Positions 36,399 through 43,814 of a stretch of 64,000 nt of DNA are shown here, one piece after another. The position numbers were made by a program, and so were the translations under genes. The notes beneath the pieces were generated by a model. The model saw nothing but the letters and a program-made list of their open reading frames with translations, was not told where the DNA came from and searched no databases. Position 1 is the first letter of the stretch; every line of letters starts with the position of its first letter. The stretch is from assembly GCF_021353265.1 (NCBI RefSeq), contig NZ_JAJTWU010000008.1, forward strand, positions 206,717 through 270,716, written 5' to 3'. The stretch is from Pelomonas cellulosilytica. Lineage in GTDB: Bacteria > Pseudomonadota > Gammaproteobacteria > Burkholderiales > Burkholderiaceae_C.

Positions 36399-37325
36399 AT
36401 GGACATCTCCGACCTGTTCTCCCGCTACGGCCTCTTTACGGTCGCGCTCGCCGTGCTGCTGGAGCAGCTCGGCGCGCCGCTGCCATCCACGCCGGTGCTC
36501 TTGCTGGCGGGCGTGGAGTCGGCAGCACGCAGCGGCTTCGCGCTGCGTGCGTTTGCAGTCGCGACGCTCGCTGCGCTGGTGGCTAACGCGCTGTGGTTCT
36601 GGGCAGGCCGGCGGCTGGGGCGGCGGGTGTTGACCACGCTGTGCCGCATCTCCATCTCGCCGGACAGCTGCGTGCGCCAGAACGAGGCCAGCTTCGCCCG
36701 CCGAGGCGTGCTGACGCTCGTCATCGCCAAATTCGTGCCGGGGCTGTCCATCCTCGCGCCGCCGCTGGCCGGCGCGCTGGGCATGGGCACGCAGCGCTTC
36801 CTGGGCTGGAACCTGCTCGGCTCGGCGTTGTGGGCGGGTGTGTCCATCGCGGTGGGGCGTGTCTTCCATGAGCAGATCGACGCCCTGCTGCGTGCGCTGA
36901 GCCGGCTGGGCGGCGTCGCTCTGGCGCTAGCGGCGGTGCTGGTGGTGGCTTACCTGGGCTGGCGCCTGTGGCGACGGGCCGTGGTGCGCCGCGAGATGCG
37001 CCGCTTCGAGCGGCTGGACCCGGCCGAGGTCGCCGCGCTGCTGAAGCAGGGCTGCGATGTGGTGCTGGTCGATGTGCGCGGCCTGCCGCATGGTGAGCGC
37101 ATCCCGGGTGCGCGCCACCTGGACCTCGGCGCGCTCGGCGATGGCAGCCTGTCGGGTTGGCCCGACCAGGCCCAGTTCATCACCTATTGCGCCTGCCCGG
37201 ACGATGCGTCCGCCGTGCGCGCGGCGCAGTGGCTCAAGGCGCACGGCCGCCAGGCGCGGGTGCTGCGCGGTGGCATCGAGGCCTGGGCGCTGGCCGGCCT
37301 CGCGCTCGAAGCCCCTGCCATCTGA
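36399..37325 (+). CDS. DedA-family membrane protein fused to rhodanese domain
   Basis: 308 residues. The N-terminal about 200 residues are a DedA/SNARE-associated membrane domain with reentrant-loop motif LLEQLGAPLPSTPVLLLAG, GRRLGRRVL, FARRGVLTLVIAKFVPGLS and PPLAGALGMGTQRFLGWNLL. After a helix and a basic linker (RREMRRFERLDPAEVAALL), the last 100 residues are a rhodanese domain: VVLVDVRGLPHGERIPGARH and active-site loop YCACPDDASA with the cysteine nucleophile. DedA proteins act in lipid-carrier flipping and membrane homeostasis; the fusion implies a sulfur- or redox-linked function at the membrane face. Confidence 0.88.
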   Translation: MDISDLFSRYGLFTVALAVLLEQLGAPLPSTPVLLLAGVESAARSGFALRAFAVATLAALVANALWFWAGRRLGRRVLTTLCRISISPDSCVRQNEASFARRGVLTLVIAKFVPGLSILAPPLAGALGMGTQRFLGWNLLGSALWAGVSIAVGRVFHEQIDALLRALSRLGGVALALAAVLVVAYLGWRLWRRAVVRREMRRFERLDPAEVAALLKQGCDVVLVDVRGLPHGERIPGARHLDLGALGDGSLSGWPDQAQFITYCACPDDASAVRAAQWLKAHGRQARVLRGGIEAWALAGLALEAPAI

Positions 37326-37332
37326 CGGTGAG

Positions 37333-37352
37333 CGACGGCCGGGAGGCCGTCG
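37333..37352 (+). terminator. Hairpin after DedA-rhodanese gene
   Basis: CGACGGCC and GGCCGTCG pair perfectly around GGGA, 7 bases after the stop; GTTCTGTCC follows. A second small palindrome, TCTGTC-C-GACAGA, lies at 37355-37367 and could be an operator for the next genes. Confidence 0.5.
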
Positions 37353-37468
37353 GTTCTGTCCGACAGACGATCAGCGCTGCTGCCGATGCCCTGTGCGGGC
37401 ACGAACGGCGAGAGTTGCTGCAACGGCTCACCGCCATCTTCCACCTCGAGAGCCGGGAAAGGACAGCC

Positions 37469-37921
37469 ATGAACCGCATTCACACCTCCACCCGTCGCCT
37501 GCCGTTGATCGGCGCCCTGGCACTGGCCGCTGCGCTGGCCGCCTGCGGCAAGCATGAAGACGAGCGCACCGCCGGCCAGAAGCTCGATGGCGCCATCACC
37601 GAGGCCAAGCAGGCCGGCAACGAGGCCCGCCAGGACGCCCGAGAGGCGATGGACAAGGCCGAGAGCAAGGTCGAGCAGGCCGTCACGCGCACGTCGGACG
37701 CCGTCGGCGACGCCGCCATCGTCACGAAGATCAACGCCTCCCTGGCCGCCGACGACAAGCTCAAGGCCACGCAGATCGACGTGAAGGCCGACAACGGCCA
37801 CGTCACGCTGACCGGCACGGCGCCCGATGCGACCTCGCAGCAGCGTGCCACGACACTAGCCAAGGCCGTGGACGGCGTCCACTCGGTGGACAACCAGCTC
37901 GTGGTGGCCCGCAATGGTTGA
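37469..37921 (+). CDS. BON-domain lipoprotein (OsmY-like)
   Basis: 150 residues from the ATG at 37469 (GGAAAGGA upstream). A lipoprotein signal ends LAAALAACGK. A lysine/alanine-rich helical linker with heptad character (about 35-75) precedes one BON domain: DAAIVTKINASLAADDKLKA, IDVKADNGHVTLTGTAPDA, GVHSVDNQLVV. BON proteins contact phospholipids or bind potassium and are often induced by osmotic or envelope stress. Its end overlaps the ferritin-like gene by 8 bases. Confidence 0.88.
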   Translation: MNRIHTSTRRLPLIGALALAAALAACGKHEDERTAGQKLDGAITEAKQAGNEARQDAREAMDKAESKVEQAVTRTSDAVGDAAIVTKINASLAADDKLKATQIDVKADNGHVTLTGTAPDATSQQRATTLAKAVDGVHSVDNQLVVARNG

Positions 37922-38450
37922 GGCCCGCACCCCGCTGAAGCTGGATGAGGCGGCGCTTGACGCTGCCCGCCGCGACCTCGACGAGGGTGCCGTCACGCCG
38001 GCCTACGGGCCATGGCGGGACGACATCGTCCGGCTGCTGAACGGTGCGTTGGCCACCGAGCTGACCTGCGTTCTGCGCTACCGCCGCCATCACTACATGG
38101 CCACCGGTCTGGAGTCGCCCGCCATCGCGGACGAATTCCTCGTGCATGCCAACGCGGAACTGGGCCATGCTGACCGGCTGGCTGAACGCATCGTGCAGCT
38201 GGGCGGTGAGCCCGACTTCAACCCCGAAGGCCTGCTGGGGCGCAGCCACGCCGGCTACGACGAGGTCAACGACCTGAAGGACATGATCCGCTCGAACCTC
38301 ATCGCCGAGCGGGTGGCCGTTGAAACGTACCGCCAGATGATCCAGCTGATTGCCGACAAGGACTCCACGACGCGTCGGCTGCTGGAAGACATCCTGGCGG
38401 ATGAAGAAGAGCACGCGGACGAGCTGAGCGACTGGATGACGCGGGCTTGA
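37914..38450 (+). CDS. Ferritin-like / bacterioferritin-type protein
   Basis: 178 residues, start inside the end of the BON gene. It forms a four-helix ferritin-like bundle with carboxylate and histidine metal ligands: LNGALATELTCVLRYRRHHY, VHANAELGHADRLAERI, IRSNLIAERVAVETYRQMIQ and LEDILADEEEHADEL, i.e. the E, E-x2-H, E, E-x2-H pattern of a di-iron site. It probably stores iron or consumes peroxide in the cytoplasm. The neighbouring BON genes suggest a general stress unit. Not a Dps by sequence. Confidence 0.85.
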   Translation: MVEARTPLKLDEAALDAARRDLDEGAVTPAYGPWRDDIVRLLNGALATELTCVLRYRRHHYMATGLESPAIADEFLVHANAELGHADRLAERIVQLGGEPDFNPEGLLGRSHAGYDEVNDLKDMIRSNLIAERVAVETYRQMIQLIADKDSTTRRLLEDILADEEEHADELSDWMTRA

Positions 38451-38462
38451 CCCGCGCCGTCC

Positions 38463-38491
38463 GGCCGGAGCCGACGAGGCTCCGCTCGGCC
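38463..38491 (+). terminator. Hairpin between ferritin-like and second BON gene
   Basis: GGAGCC and GGCTCC pair around GACGA, extended by outer GGCC arms with an asymmetric bulge, 12 bases after the ferritin-like gene. Weak evidence for partial termination or RNA processing. Confidence 0.3.
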
Positions 38492-38511
38492 GCGACGTCT
38501 GGAGCATTGAC

Positions 38512-39120
38512 ATGCCATTGCGTCACTGGTTCTCTCGTGTTCGTGAACCCCGTTCCCTCGTGAACCCGGACGGCAGCCTGCGTGTGGCCGATGCGCCGCC
38601 CCGGCCTCGCGGGCCGGTGCGCGTCGTGGAGGCCCGTCGTTCCGCCGGCGTGCTTGCCTGGCTGCTGGCCCTGGGTGCCGGTGCGGCCATCGCGCTCGTC
38701 GCCGTCGTGGCGCTGCAGGACCCGCGCTCGCTCGGCACGCAGCTCGACGACATGGTGGCTCGCGTGCGCCACCTCGGCGACGAGGCGGGGCAGAGCGTCG
38801 CCCAGTCGAAGGACGCGGCGGCTGAGGCCTCCCGCGAGGCGCTGGCCGGCGTCGGCACGGCGATCGACGACGCCGGCATCAGCACCAAGGTCAAGGCCGC
38901 GCTGGCCGTGGACCCGGCGCTGAGTGCCGCCCGCATCGATGTCACAACGCAAAGCGGCGTCGTGCGGCTGGACGGCCCGGCGCCGAACGCCGCGGCCAAG
39001 GAGCGCGCCAGCGTGCTTGCTGCCGCACCGGAAGGCGTGCGTGGTGTGGACAACCGGCTGGTGCTGCCGCAGCCGGAAGCAGCGGTAGCCGTGGCGCAGC
39101 CGGCGCCAGCGCCGCGTTGA
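38512..39120 (+). CDS. Membrane-anchored BON-domain protein
   Basis: 202 residues. A basic cytoplasmic N terminus (about 45 residues) is followed by one membrane helix (VLAWLLALGAGAAIALVAVV), an alanine-rich helical linker and one BON domain: DDAGISTKVKAALAVDPALS, VTTQSGVVRLDGPAPN, GVRGVDNRLVLP. The tail is Ala/Pro-rich. It is similar in plan to the lipoprotein two genes upstream but anchored in the inner membrane instead. Probably part of the same envelope-stress unit. Confidence 0.82.
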   Translation: MPLRHWFSRVREPRSLVNPDGSLRVADAPPRPRGPVRVVEARRSAGVLAWLLALGAGAAIALVAVVALQDPRSLGTQLDDMVARVRHLGDEAGQSVAQSKDAAAEASREALAGVGTAIDDAGISTKVKAALAVDPALSAARIDVTTQSGVVRLDGPAPNAAAKERASVLAAAPEGVRGVDNRLVLPQPEAAVAVAQPAPAPR

Positions 39121-39162
39121 CGAGCCGTTGGTGCCTGCGTCGCCAAGCACTGTTTGATAAAA

Positions 39163-39202
39163 GCGATTCGGCACGGCGCCTGACGGCGCCGTGCCGAATC
39201 GC
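39163..39202. terminator. Perfect 18-bp stem, 4-base loop
   Basis: GCGATTCGGCACGGCGCC (39163-39180) pairs perfectly with GGCGCCGTGCCGAATCGC (39185-39202) around TGAC, 42 bases after the BON stop. An AAAA run sits on the left flank and GTTGG on the right, so it would be a better minus-strand terminator than plus-strand one. The region 39203-39275 shows nothing else. Confidence 0.55.
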
Positions 39203-39275
39203 GTTGGCGTTCGTCGCACCCGGCGCTCACGGTGGGATGGCGCCGAAGTCATGCCGGAAGTCACACGGCAGGTAC

Positions 39276-39304
39276 TGGACGGTTTATTTGATACAAATGA
39301 TAAT
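39276..39304 (+). promoter_or_regulatory. Candidate sigma-70 promoter of the receiver/HD-GYP operon
   Basis: TGGACG (39276-39281) and GATAAT (39299-39304) are separated by 17 bases in a locally AT-rich patch, 30 bases before the GTG start at 39334. Confidence 0.5.
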
Positions 39305-39333
39305 TCCGGGAACGCAACGACCGGAAGACCGCC

Positions 39334-39705
39334 GTGAAGAAGATCCTCATCGTCGATGACCATGACGACATCCGCCGGCTGATCCGCCTGACGTTGGAGT
39401 TCGAGGATTACGACGTGCGCGAGGCCTGCGACGGCCCGTCCGCGCTGGATGCGGCGCGGGAGTTTCAGCCCGACCTGGTGCTGATGGACGTCATGATGCC
39501 CGGTGGCGTCAACGGCATGGAAGCCTGCCGCCAGCTCAAGGGGGGCGCAGTGGGCGCCGTGCCGCGCGTGATGATGCTCAGCGCCTGTGGCCAGGCGGGG
39601 GACCGCGAGGCCGGGCTGCAGGCCGGGGCCGATCTATACCTTGTCAAACCGTTCAGCCCGCTGCAGCTCATCGACTGCATCGCCGACATGTGGACGGGCG
39701 CCTGA
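39334..39705 (+). CDS. Single-domain response regulator
   Basis: 123 residues, GTG start at 39334 with GGAAGA upstream. Receiver only: ILIVDDHDDIRRLIRL, phospho-acceptor in LVLMDVMMPGGVNG (about residue 52), MLSACGQAGD and the lysine in YLVKPFSPLQL. The phospho-loop has an extra glycine pair (PGGVNGMEA), seen in receivers linked to HD-GYP proteins. It is first in an operon with HD-GYP, a solute-binding protein and a PAS kinase, the likely phosphodonor. Confidence 0.88.
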   Translation: MKKILIVDDHDDIRRLIRLTLEFEDYDVREACDGPSALDAAREFQPDLVLMDVMMPGGVNGMEACRQLKGGAVGAVPRVMMLSACGQAGDREAGLQAGADLYLVKPFSPLQLIDCIADMWTGA

Positions 39706-39708
39706 CCC

Positions 39709-40455
39709 GTGAGCAAGCGAATCCCCCATCGCCGCTTTGGCACCGCCGCGATGGCGCAGATGGAGCGCATCGTCGTGGACCTGCGCCGCATGTACTGCGA
39801 GCGCAACGAGGCGCTGCGCGAAGTCACCCGCGCCCACCACGAGGCGCTGCTGCGCCTCGCGCTGGCGGCCGACTTCCGTGACGACGACACGGGCGTGCAC
39901 ATGGCGCGCATCGGCTATCTCGCCGAGGCGCTGGCCCTGCAGCTGGGCGAGCCGGCGGCCTTCGCCGCGATGCTGCGCCGCGCCGCGCCCATGCACGACG
40001 TGGGCAAGATCGGCATCCCGGATGGCATCCTGAAGAAGCCAGGCACCTACACGGCCGAGGAGCGGGCTGTCATGAACGGCCATGCCGAGATGGGCGCCCA
40101 CATCCTCGGCCGCTCGCGCGTGCCGCTTTTCCATCTGGCCGCCGACGTGGCGCTGACGCATCACGAGCGGTGGGATGGCAGCGGCTACCCGCACAAGCTC
40201 ACAGGCGAGGCGATCCCGCTGTGCGGGCGCATCGTCGCGGTGGTGGACTTCTTCGATGCGCTGACGATGGACCGCTGCTACCGCAAGGCCTTCACGGACG
40301 ACGTGGCGTTGGGCATGCTGGCCGAGCAGTGCGGCAAGGCCTTCGACCCGCGCATCGCCCAGGCCTTCATCGACAACGCCGCGGCGATGATCGAACTCCG
40401 GGATCGCATCAACCGCCATCCACCCAGCTTCGATGAACTGGCTGCGCTGGATTGA
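39709..40455 (+). CDS. HD-GYP c-di-GMP phosphodiesterase
   Basis: 248 residues, GTG start 3 bases after the receiver gene. A short coiled coil precedes a complete HD-GYP domain: DDDTGVHMARIGYLAEAL, MHDVGKIGIPDGILKKPG, AVMNGHAEMGAHIL, ALTHHERWDGSGYPHKLTG, RIVAVVDFFDALTMDRCYRK. All metal and GYP residues are present, so c-di-GMP hydrolysis is expected. In many bacteria the receiver is fused to this domain; here it is a separate upstream gene, so regulation by protein contact is likely. Confidence 0.93.
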   Translation: MSKRIPHRRFGTAAMAQMERIVVDLRRMYCERNEALREVTRAHHEALLRLALAADFRDDDTGVHMARIGYLAEALALQLGEPAAFAAMLRRAAPMHDVGKIGIPDGILKKPGTYTAEERAVMNGHAEMGAHILGRSRVPLFHLAADVALTHHERWDGSGYPHKLTGEAIPLCGRIVAVVDFFDALTMDRCYRKAFTDDVALGMLAEQCGKAFDPRIAQAFIDNAAAMIELRDRINRHPPSFDELAALD

Positions 40456-40479
40456 GCCCAGCCCATGAGAGGACTGACC

Positions 40480-41271
40480 ATGACCCCAGCCCGTTGGCTG
40501 CTCGCCGCGTTCGCGGCGCTGACTCTGGCCGCGCCGGCCGCATGGGCGCAGACGCTTGAGCATGTGCGCAGCAGCGGCGTGCTCCATGTGTGTATCTGGC
40601 CCGACTACTACGGCATCACCTACCGCAACCCGCGCACCGAGCAGTTGAGCGGCATCGACATCGACCTGTCGGCCGAGCTCGGCCGCGAGCTGAAGGCGCG
40701 CGTCGATTACGTCGAGTCGTCGTTCCCGCAGCTGGTGACCGATCTCAACGCCGGCCGCTGCGACGTGGCGATGTTCGCCGTGGGCATATTGCCCAGCCGC
40801 ATGGAGCAACTGGCCTTCACTGCGCCCTATCTGCAGAGCGACGTCTACGGCGTGACGACACGTGCCAGCCGCACGGTGCGCAGCTGGACCGACATCGACC
40901 AGCCGGGTGTCGTCGTCGCAGTGCAGGCCGGCACCTTCATGGAGCCCGTCATGCGCGATGCGTTGAAGCAGGCGCGCATGGCCGTCATCAAGCCGCCGGC
41001 CTCGCGCGAGCAGGAGCTGGAGGCCGGCCGCGTGGACGTGTTCATGACCGACTATCCCTACAGCCGGCGGCTGCTCGACAACGCCGACTGGGCCCGGTTG
41101 GTCGCGCCGCCCAAGCCCTTCCACGTGCTGCCCTACGGCTATGCGGTCAAGCGCGGCGACGCACGCTGGCTGGCGCGGCTCGACGAGTTCGTGGCGGCCA
41201 TCAAGCGCGATGGCCGCCTGGCTGCCGCGGCGCGCCGCCATGGCCTGTCGGACATCGTCGTGACGCACTAG
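40480..41271 (+). CDS. Periplasmic solute-binding protein, SBP_bac_3 family
   Basis: 263 residues from the ATG at 40480, with AGAGGA upstream (an ATG at 40465 is possible). The signal peptide ends APAAWA. The mature fold has VLHVCIWPDYYGITYRNPRT, LSGIDIDLSAELGRELKARV, VTDLNAGRCDVAMFAVGILP, FTAPYLQSDVYGVTTR and VDVFMTDYPYSRRLL, typical of amino-acid-type binding proteins. There are no permease genes nearby. The sensor kinase begins 2 bases downstream, so it probably acts as a periplasmic sensor rather than in transport. Confidence 0.87.
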   Translation: MTPARWLLAAFAALTLAAPAAWAQTLEHVRSSGVLHVCIWPDYYGITYRNPRTEQLSGIDIDLSAELGRELKARVDYVESSFPQLVTDLNAGRCDVAMFAVGILPSRMEQLAFTAPYLQSDVYGVTTRASRTVRSWTDIDQPGVVVAVQAGTFMEPVMRDALKQARMAVIKPPASREQELEAGRVDVFMTDYPYSRRLLDNADWARLVAPPKPFHVLPYGYAVKRGDARWLARLDEFVAAIKRDGRLAAAARRHGLSDIVVTH

Positions 41272-41273
41272 CC

Positions 41274-43814
41274 ATGCTGCTGCGCAGCCGCTCCGCGCCG
41301 CCGCAGCCCACCCGGCCCGTGCCTGGCCGCGCCCGGCTGCTGGCTATCGGCCTAGCCGTGCTGGTGGCGCTCACGGTCGTGGCGGCGCTCGTGGCGCTGG
41401 CGGCGTACGAGCGGCGCGAGGCGCTGGAGAATGCGGAGAACCGCGTAGAGCTCATCGCGCGCACGCTGGAGGACCACGTCACCCGCACCGTCGATTCGGC
41501 CGCGCTGATCCTGCAGACGCTTGACGAGGGCATCGGGCAGCAGCGCTCGTCGCAGCCGGAGCCCTTGCAGCACCTTCTGAGCCAGAGCCTGCTGAGCAGC
41601 CTGCCTTTCCTGCGCGGCGTGGCCGTGCTGGCGCAGGACGGCACGGTGCTCGCCAGCTCGGTGCCTGCGGAGCGAGGCCTGCGCGTGGACCTGGCCCGCC
41701 TGGCACCGTCGCCGCGCGAGGGCAAGGACCGGATGCTTGCGTTGCAGGCCGGCCGCAGCCTGGCCGACCTCGCCACAGGCGACGCTACGCGCCCGCCGGC
41801 CGGCGTCGGCATGCTGCCGCTCGTGCGTGCGCTCAGCGGGCCGGACGGTCGGCCGCTGCTGCTGGTGGCGCTGATCAACCCCGGCGCGCTCGCCAACTTC
41901 CAGCAGGTCGCGGTGGCCGACGAGGGCGGCGTCGCGCTGCTCGCCAGCTGGGACGGCCGTCTCGTGGCTGTCAACGATGCGCTGGCGCTGGAGCCGGGCC
42001 GGCCGCTGGCGGGGCATCCGGTGTTCCAGAACCGGCTCGCCCAGCGCGAGCATGGCGAGTACCTCGGCGCCGGTGCGCAACCGGGCACGCAGGTGGTGGC
42101 CTACCGGGCGTCGCGCTCGCGGCCGCTGGTCGTCATCGTCGAGCTGGCCGAGCGGCGCGTGCTGCACACCTGGTATGGCCGGCTGGGCTGGCTGGCCCTC
42201 GTGGGGGGGCTGGCGCTGGCGGCCATCGCCGGCGGCCTGCGCGCACTGCTGCGCGAGATGGATACCCGCGAGCAGGCGCGCACCGCGCTCGACGGCGCTT
42301 ACCGCCAGGTCGCCCAGCGGGAGCGCGAGCTCAGCGTGTTGCTCAAAAGCGTGCAGGAGCTGATCTTCCGCACTGATGCCGAGGGTGCCATCACCTATGT
42401 CAACGCCCGCTGGGGGGCGCTGAGCGGTGCGGTGCAGGAGCCCGCCAGCGGGCGCCGCTTCTGGGACCTGGCCGTGCCGGCGGACCGGCTGCGCACGGCC
42501 GACCTGTTCCGCCCGGACGATCGCCTGGGCGTGCGACGGGATGAGGTCTGCATCCCGGGCGCCGACGGGGGGCTGCGGCACTTCCAGGTGTCCGTCGTGC
42601 CGCTGCATGGCGATGGCCAGATCATCGGCTTCGCCGGCAGCGCGCTGGACGTCAGCGAGCGCGTCGCATCGGACCAGCGGCTGCAGCACCAGCTCCACTT
42701 CACGGGCCTGCTGCTGGAGATCAGCCCGCTGCCGGTGTCGATGTTCGACATGGAGGGCCGCTACGTGATGGTCAACCAGGCCTGGGAGGACTTCGTCGGT
42801 CGTCCGCGTGCCGACGTCATCGGCAGCGTGGTGGGTCATTTCCTGACCGCCGCTGACGCGGCGCTGCACGCCGAGCAGGACGCGCGGCTTCTGGCCCACG
42901 GCGGGCGCATCCGCTACGAGACCCAGGTGCGGCACCATGACGGCTCGCGCCGCGACATGGTGGTCACGAAGGTGTTGGTGCCGGGGGATGCGGGGCCGGC
43001 AGGCATCCTGTGCACGCTGATGGACGTCAGCGAGTTCCGCGACGCCGAGCGCGCCACCAGCGAGGCGCGCGACGCGGCCGAGGAGGCGTCGCGCTCCAAG
43101 TCCGAGTTCGTCGCGAACATTAGCCATGAGCTGCGCACGCCGCTGCAGGCCATTCTGGGCTTCTCGGAGCTGGGCGCCACGCGCGGGCGCGAGCACGCGA
43201 AGCTGGCCAGCATGTTCTCCAACATCCATGCGTCGGGTCAGCGCATGCTGCACCTCGTCAACGACCTGCTGGATGTGGCCAAGATCGAGAGCGCCGTCGG
43301 CACCTTCCACCTGGAGCGCTGGGACCTGCGCGGTATCGTGCAGGCGGTGCTGCGCGAGCTGGACCCGCTGCTGGCGCAGCGCGGCCTGAGGCTGACGCTG
43401 CGCCTGGCCGACGAGCCGCTGGTGGCCAAGGTGGATGCGTCGCGCATCCATCAGGCCATCCGCAACGTCGTGGCCAATGCGATCAAGTTCTCGCCAGAGG
43501 GCGGCGAGCTGGACATCGAGGCCGCCGCGACGATGCGCAACGAGGTGCAGGTCAGCGTGGCGGACCGCGGCCCCGGCATCCCGCCGGCGGAGCTGGAGGC
43601 CATCTTCGAGGCCTTCGTGCAGTCGAGCCAGACGAAGGACGGCTCCGGCGGTACCGGCCTAGGCCTGGCCATCTGCCGCAAGATCGTCGAGATCCACGGC
43701 GGCCGCATCACGGCCGAGAACCGCGCGGGCGGTGGCGCGGTGTTCCGCCTGACGCTGCCATTGCGCGCGGCGGCGGACGCCGACGGCGCTACGGCGCCGG
43801 CATCGCTCGACTGA
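41274..43814 (+). CDS. Membrane PAS histidine kinase with periplasmic sensor domain
   Basis: 846 residues. Two membrane helices (about 23-45 and 300-320) flank a periplasmic domain of about 255 residues of the PDC/Cache type. Two PAS domains follow (about 355-465, 475-590, the second ending LMDVSEFRDAERA), then HisKA with SEFVANISHELRTPLQAILG and HATPase with IRNVVANAIKFSPEGGEL, DRGPGIPP and GTGLGLAICRKIVEIHGG. There is no fused receiver; the receiver at the head of the operon is the likely partner. The 3' end overlaps the convergent pat gene by 26 bases. Confidence 0.92.
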   Translation: MLLRSRSAPPQPTRPVPGRARLLAIGLAVLVALTVVAALVALAAYERREALENAENRVELIARTLEDHVTRTVDSAALILQTLDEGIGQQRSSQPEPLQHLLSQSLLSSLPFLRGVAVLAQDGTVLASSVPAERGLRVDLARLAPSPREGKDRMLALQAGRSLADLATGDATRPPAGVGMLPLVRALSGPDGRPLLLVALINPGALANFQQVAVADEGGVALLASWDGRLVAVNDALALEPGRPLAGHPVFQNRLAQREHGEYLGAGAQPGTQVVAYRASRSRPLVVIVELAERRVLHTWYGRLGWLALVGGLALAAIAGGLRALLREMDTREQARTALDGAYRQVAQRERELSVLLKSVQELIFRTDAEGAITYVNARWGALSGAVQEPASGRRFWDLAVPADRLRTADLFRPDDRLGVRRDEVCIPGADGGLRHFQVSVVPLHGDGQIIGFAGSALDVSERVASDQRLQHQLHFTGLLLEISPLPVSMFDMEGRYVMVNQAWEDFVGRPRADVIGSVVGHFLTAADAALHAEQDARLLAHGGRIRYETQVRHHDGSRRDMVVTKVLVPGDAGPAGILCTLMDVSEFRDAERATSEARDAAEEASRSKSEFVANISHELRTPLQAILGFSELGATRGREHAKLASMFSNIHASGQRMLHLVNDLLDVAKIESAVGTFHLERWDLRGIVQAVLRELDPLLAQRGLRLTLRLADEPLVAKVDASRIHQAIRNVVANAIKFSPEGGELDIEAAATMRNEVQVSVADRGPGIPPAELEAIFEAFVQSSQTKDGSGGTGLGLAICRKIVEIHGGRITAENRAGGGAVFRLTLPLRAAADADGATAPASLD

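Noticed and set aside
37355..37367. TCTGTC-C-GACAGA as an operator for the BON operon
   Set aside because: A 13-base palindrome next to a terminator hairpin in GC-rich DNA; no second copy was found to support a regulator site.
39288..39301. FNR or Fur box upstream of the receiver gene
   Set aside because: TTGAT-ACAA-ATGAT is an 8-of-10 FNR resemblance and the region also partly resembles a Fur box, but both overlap a better sigma-70 -10 element in an AT-rich patch, so chance similarity is likely.
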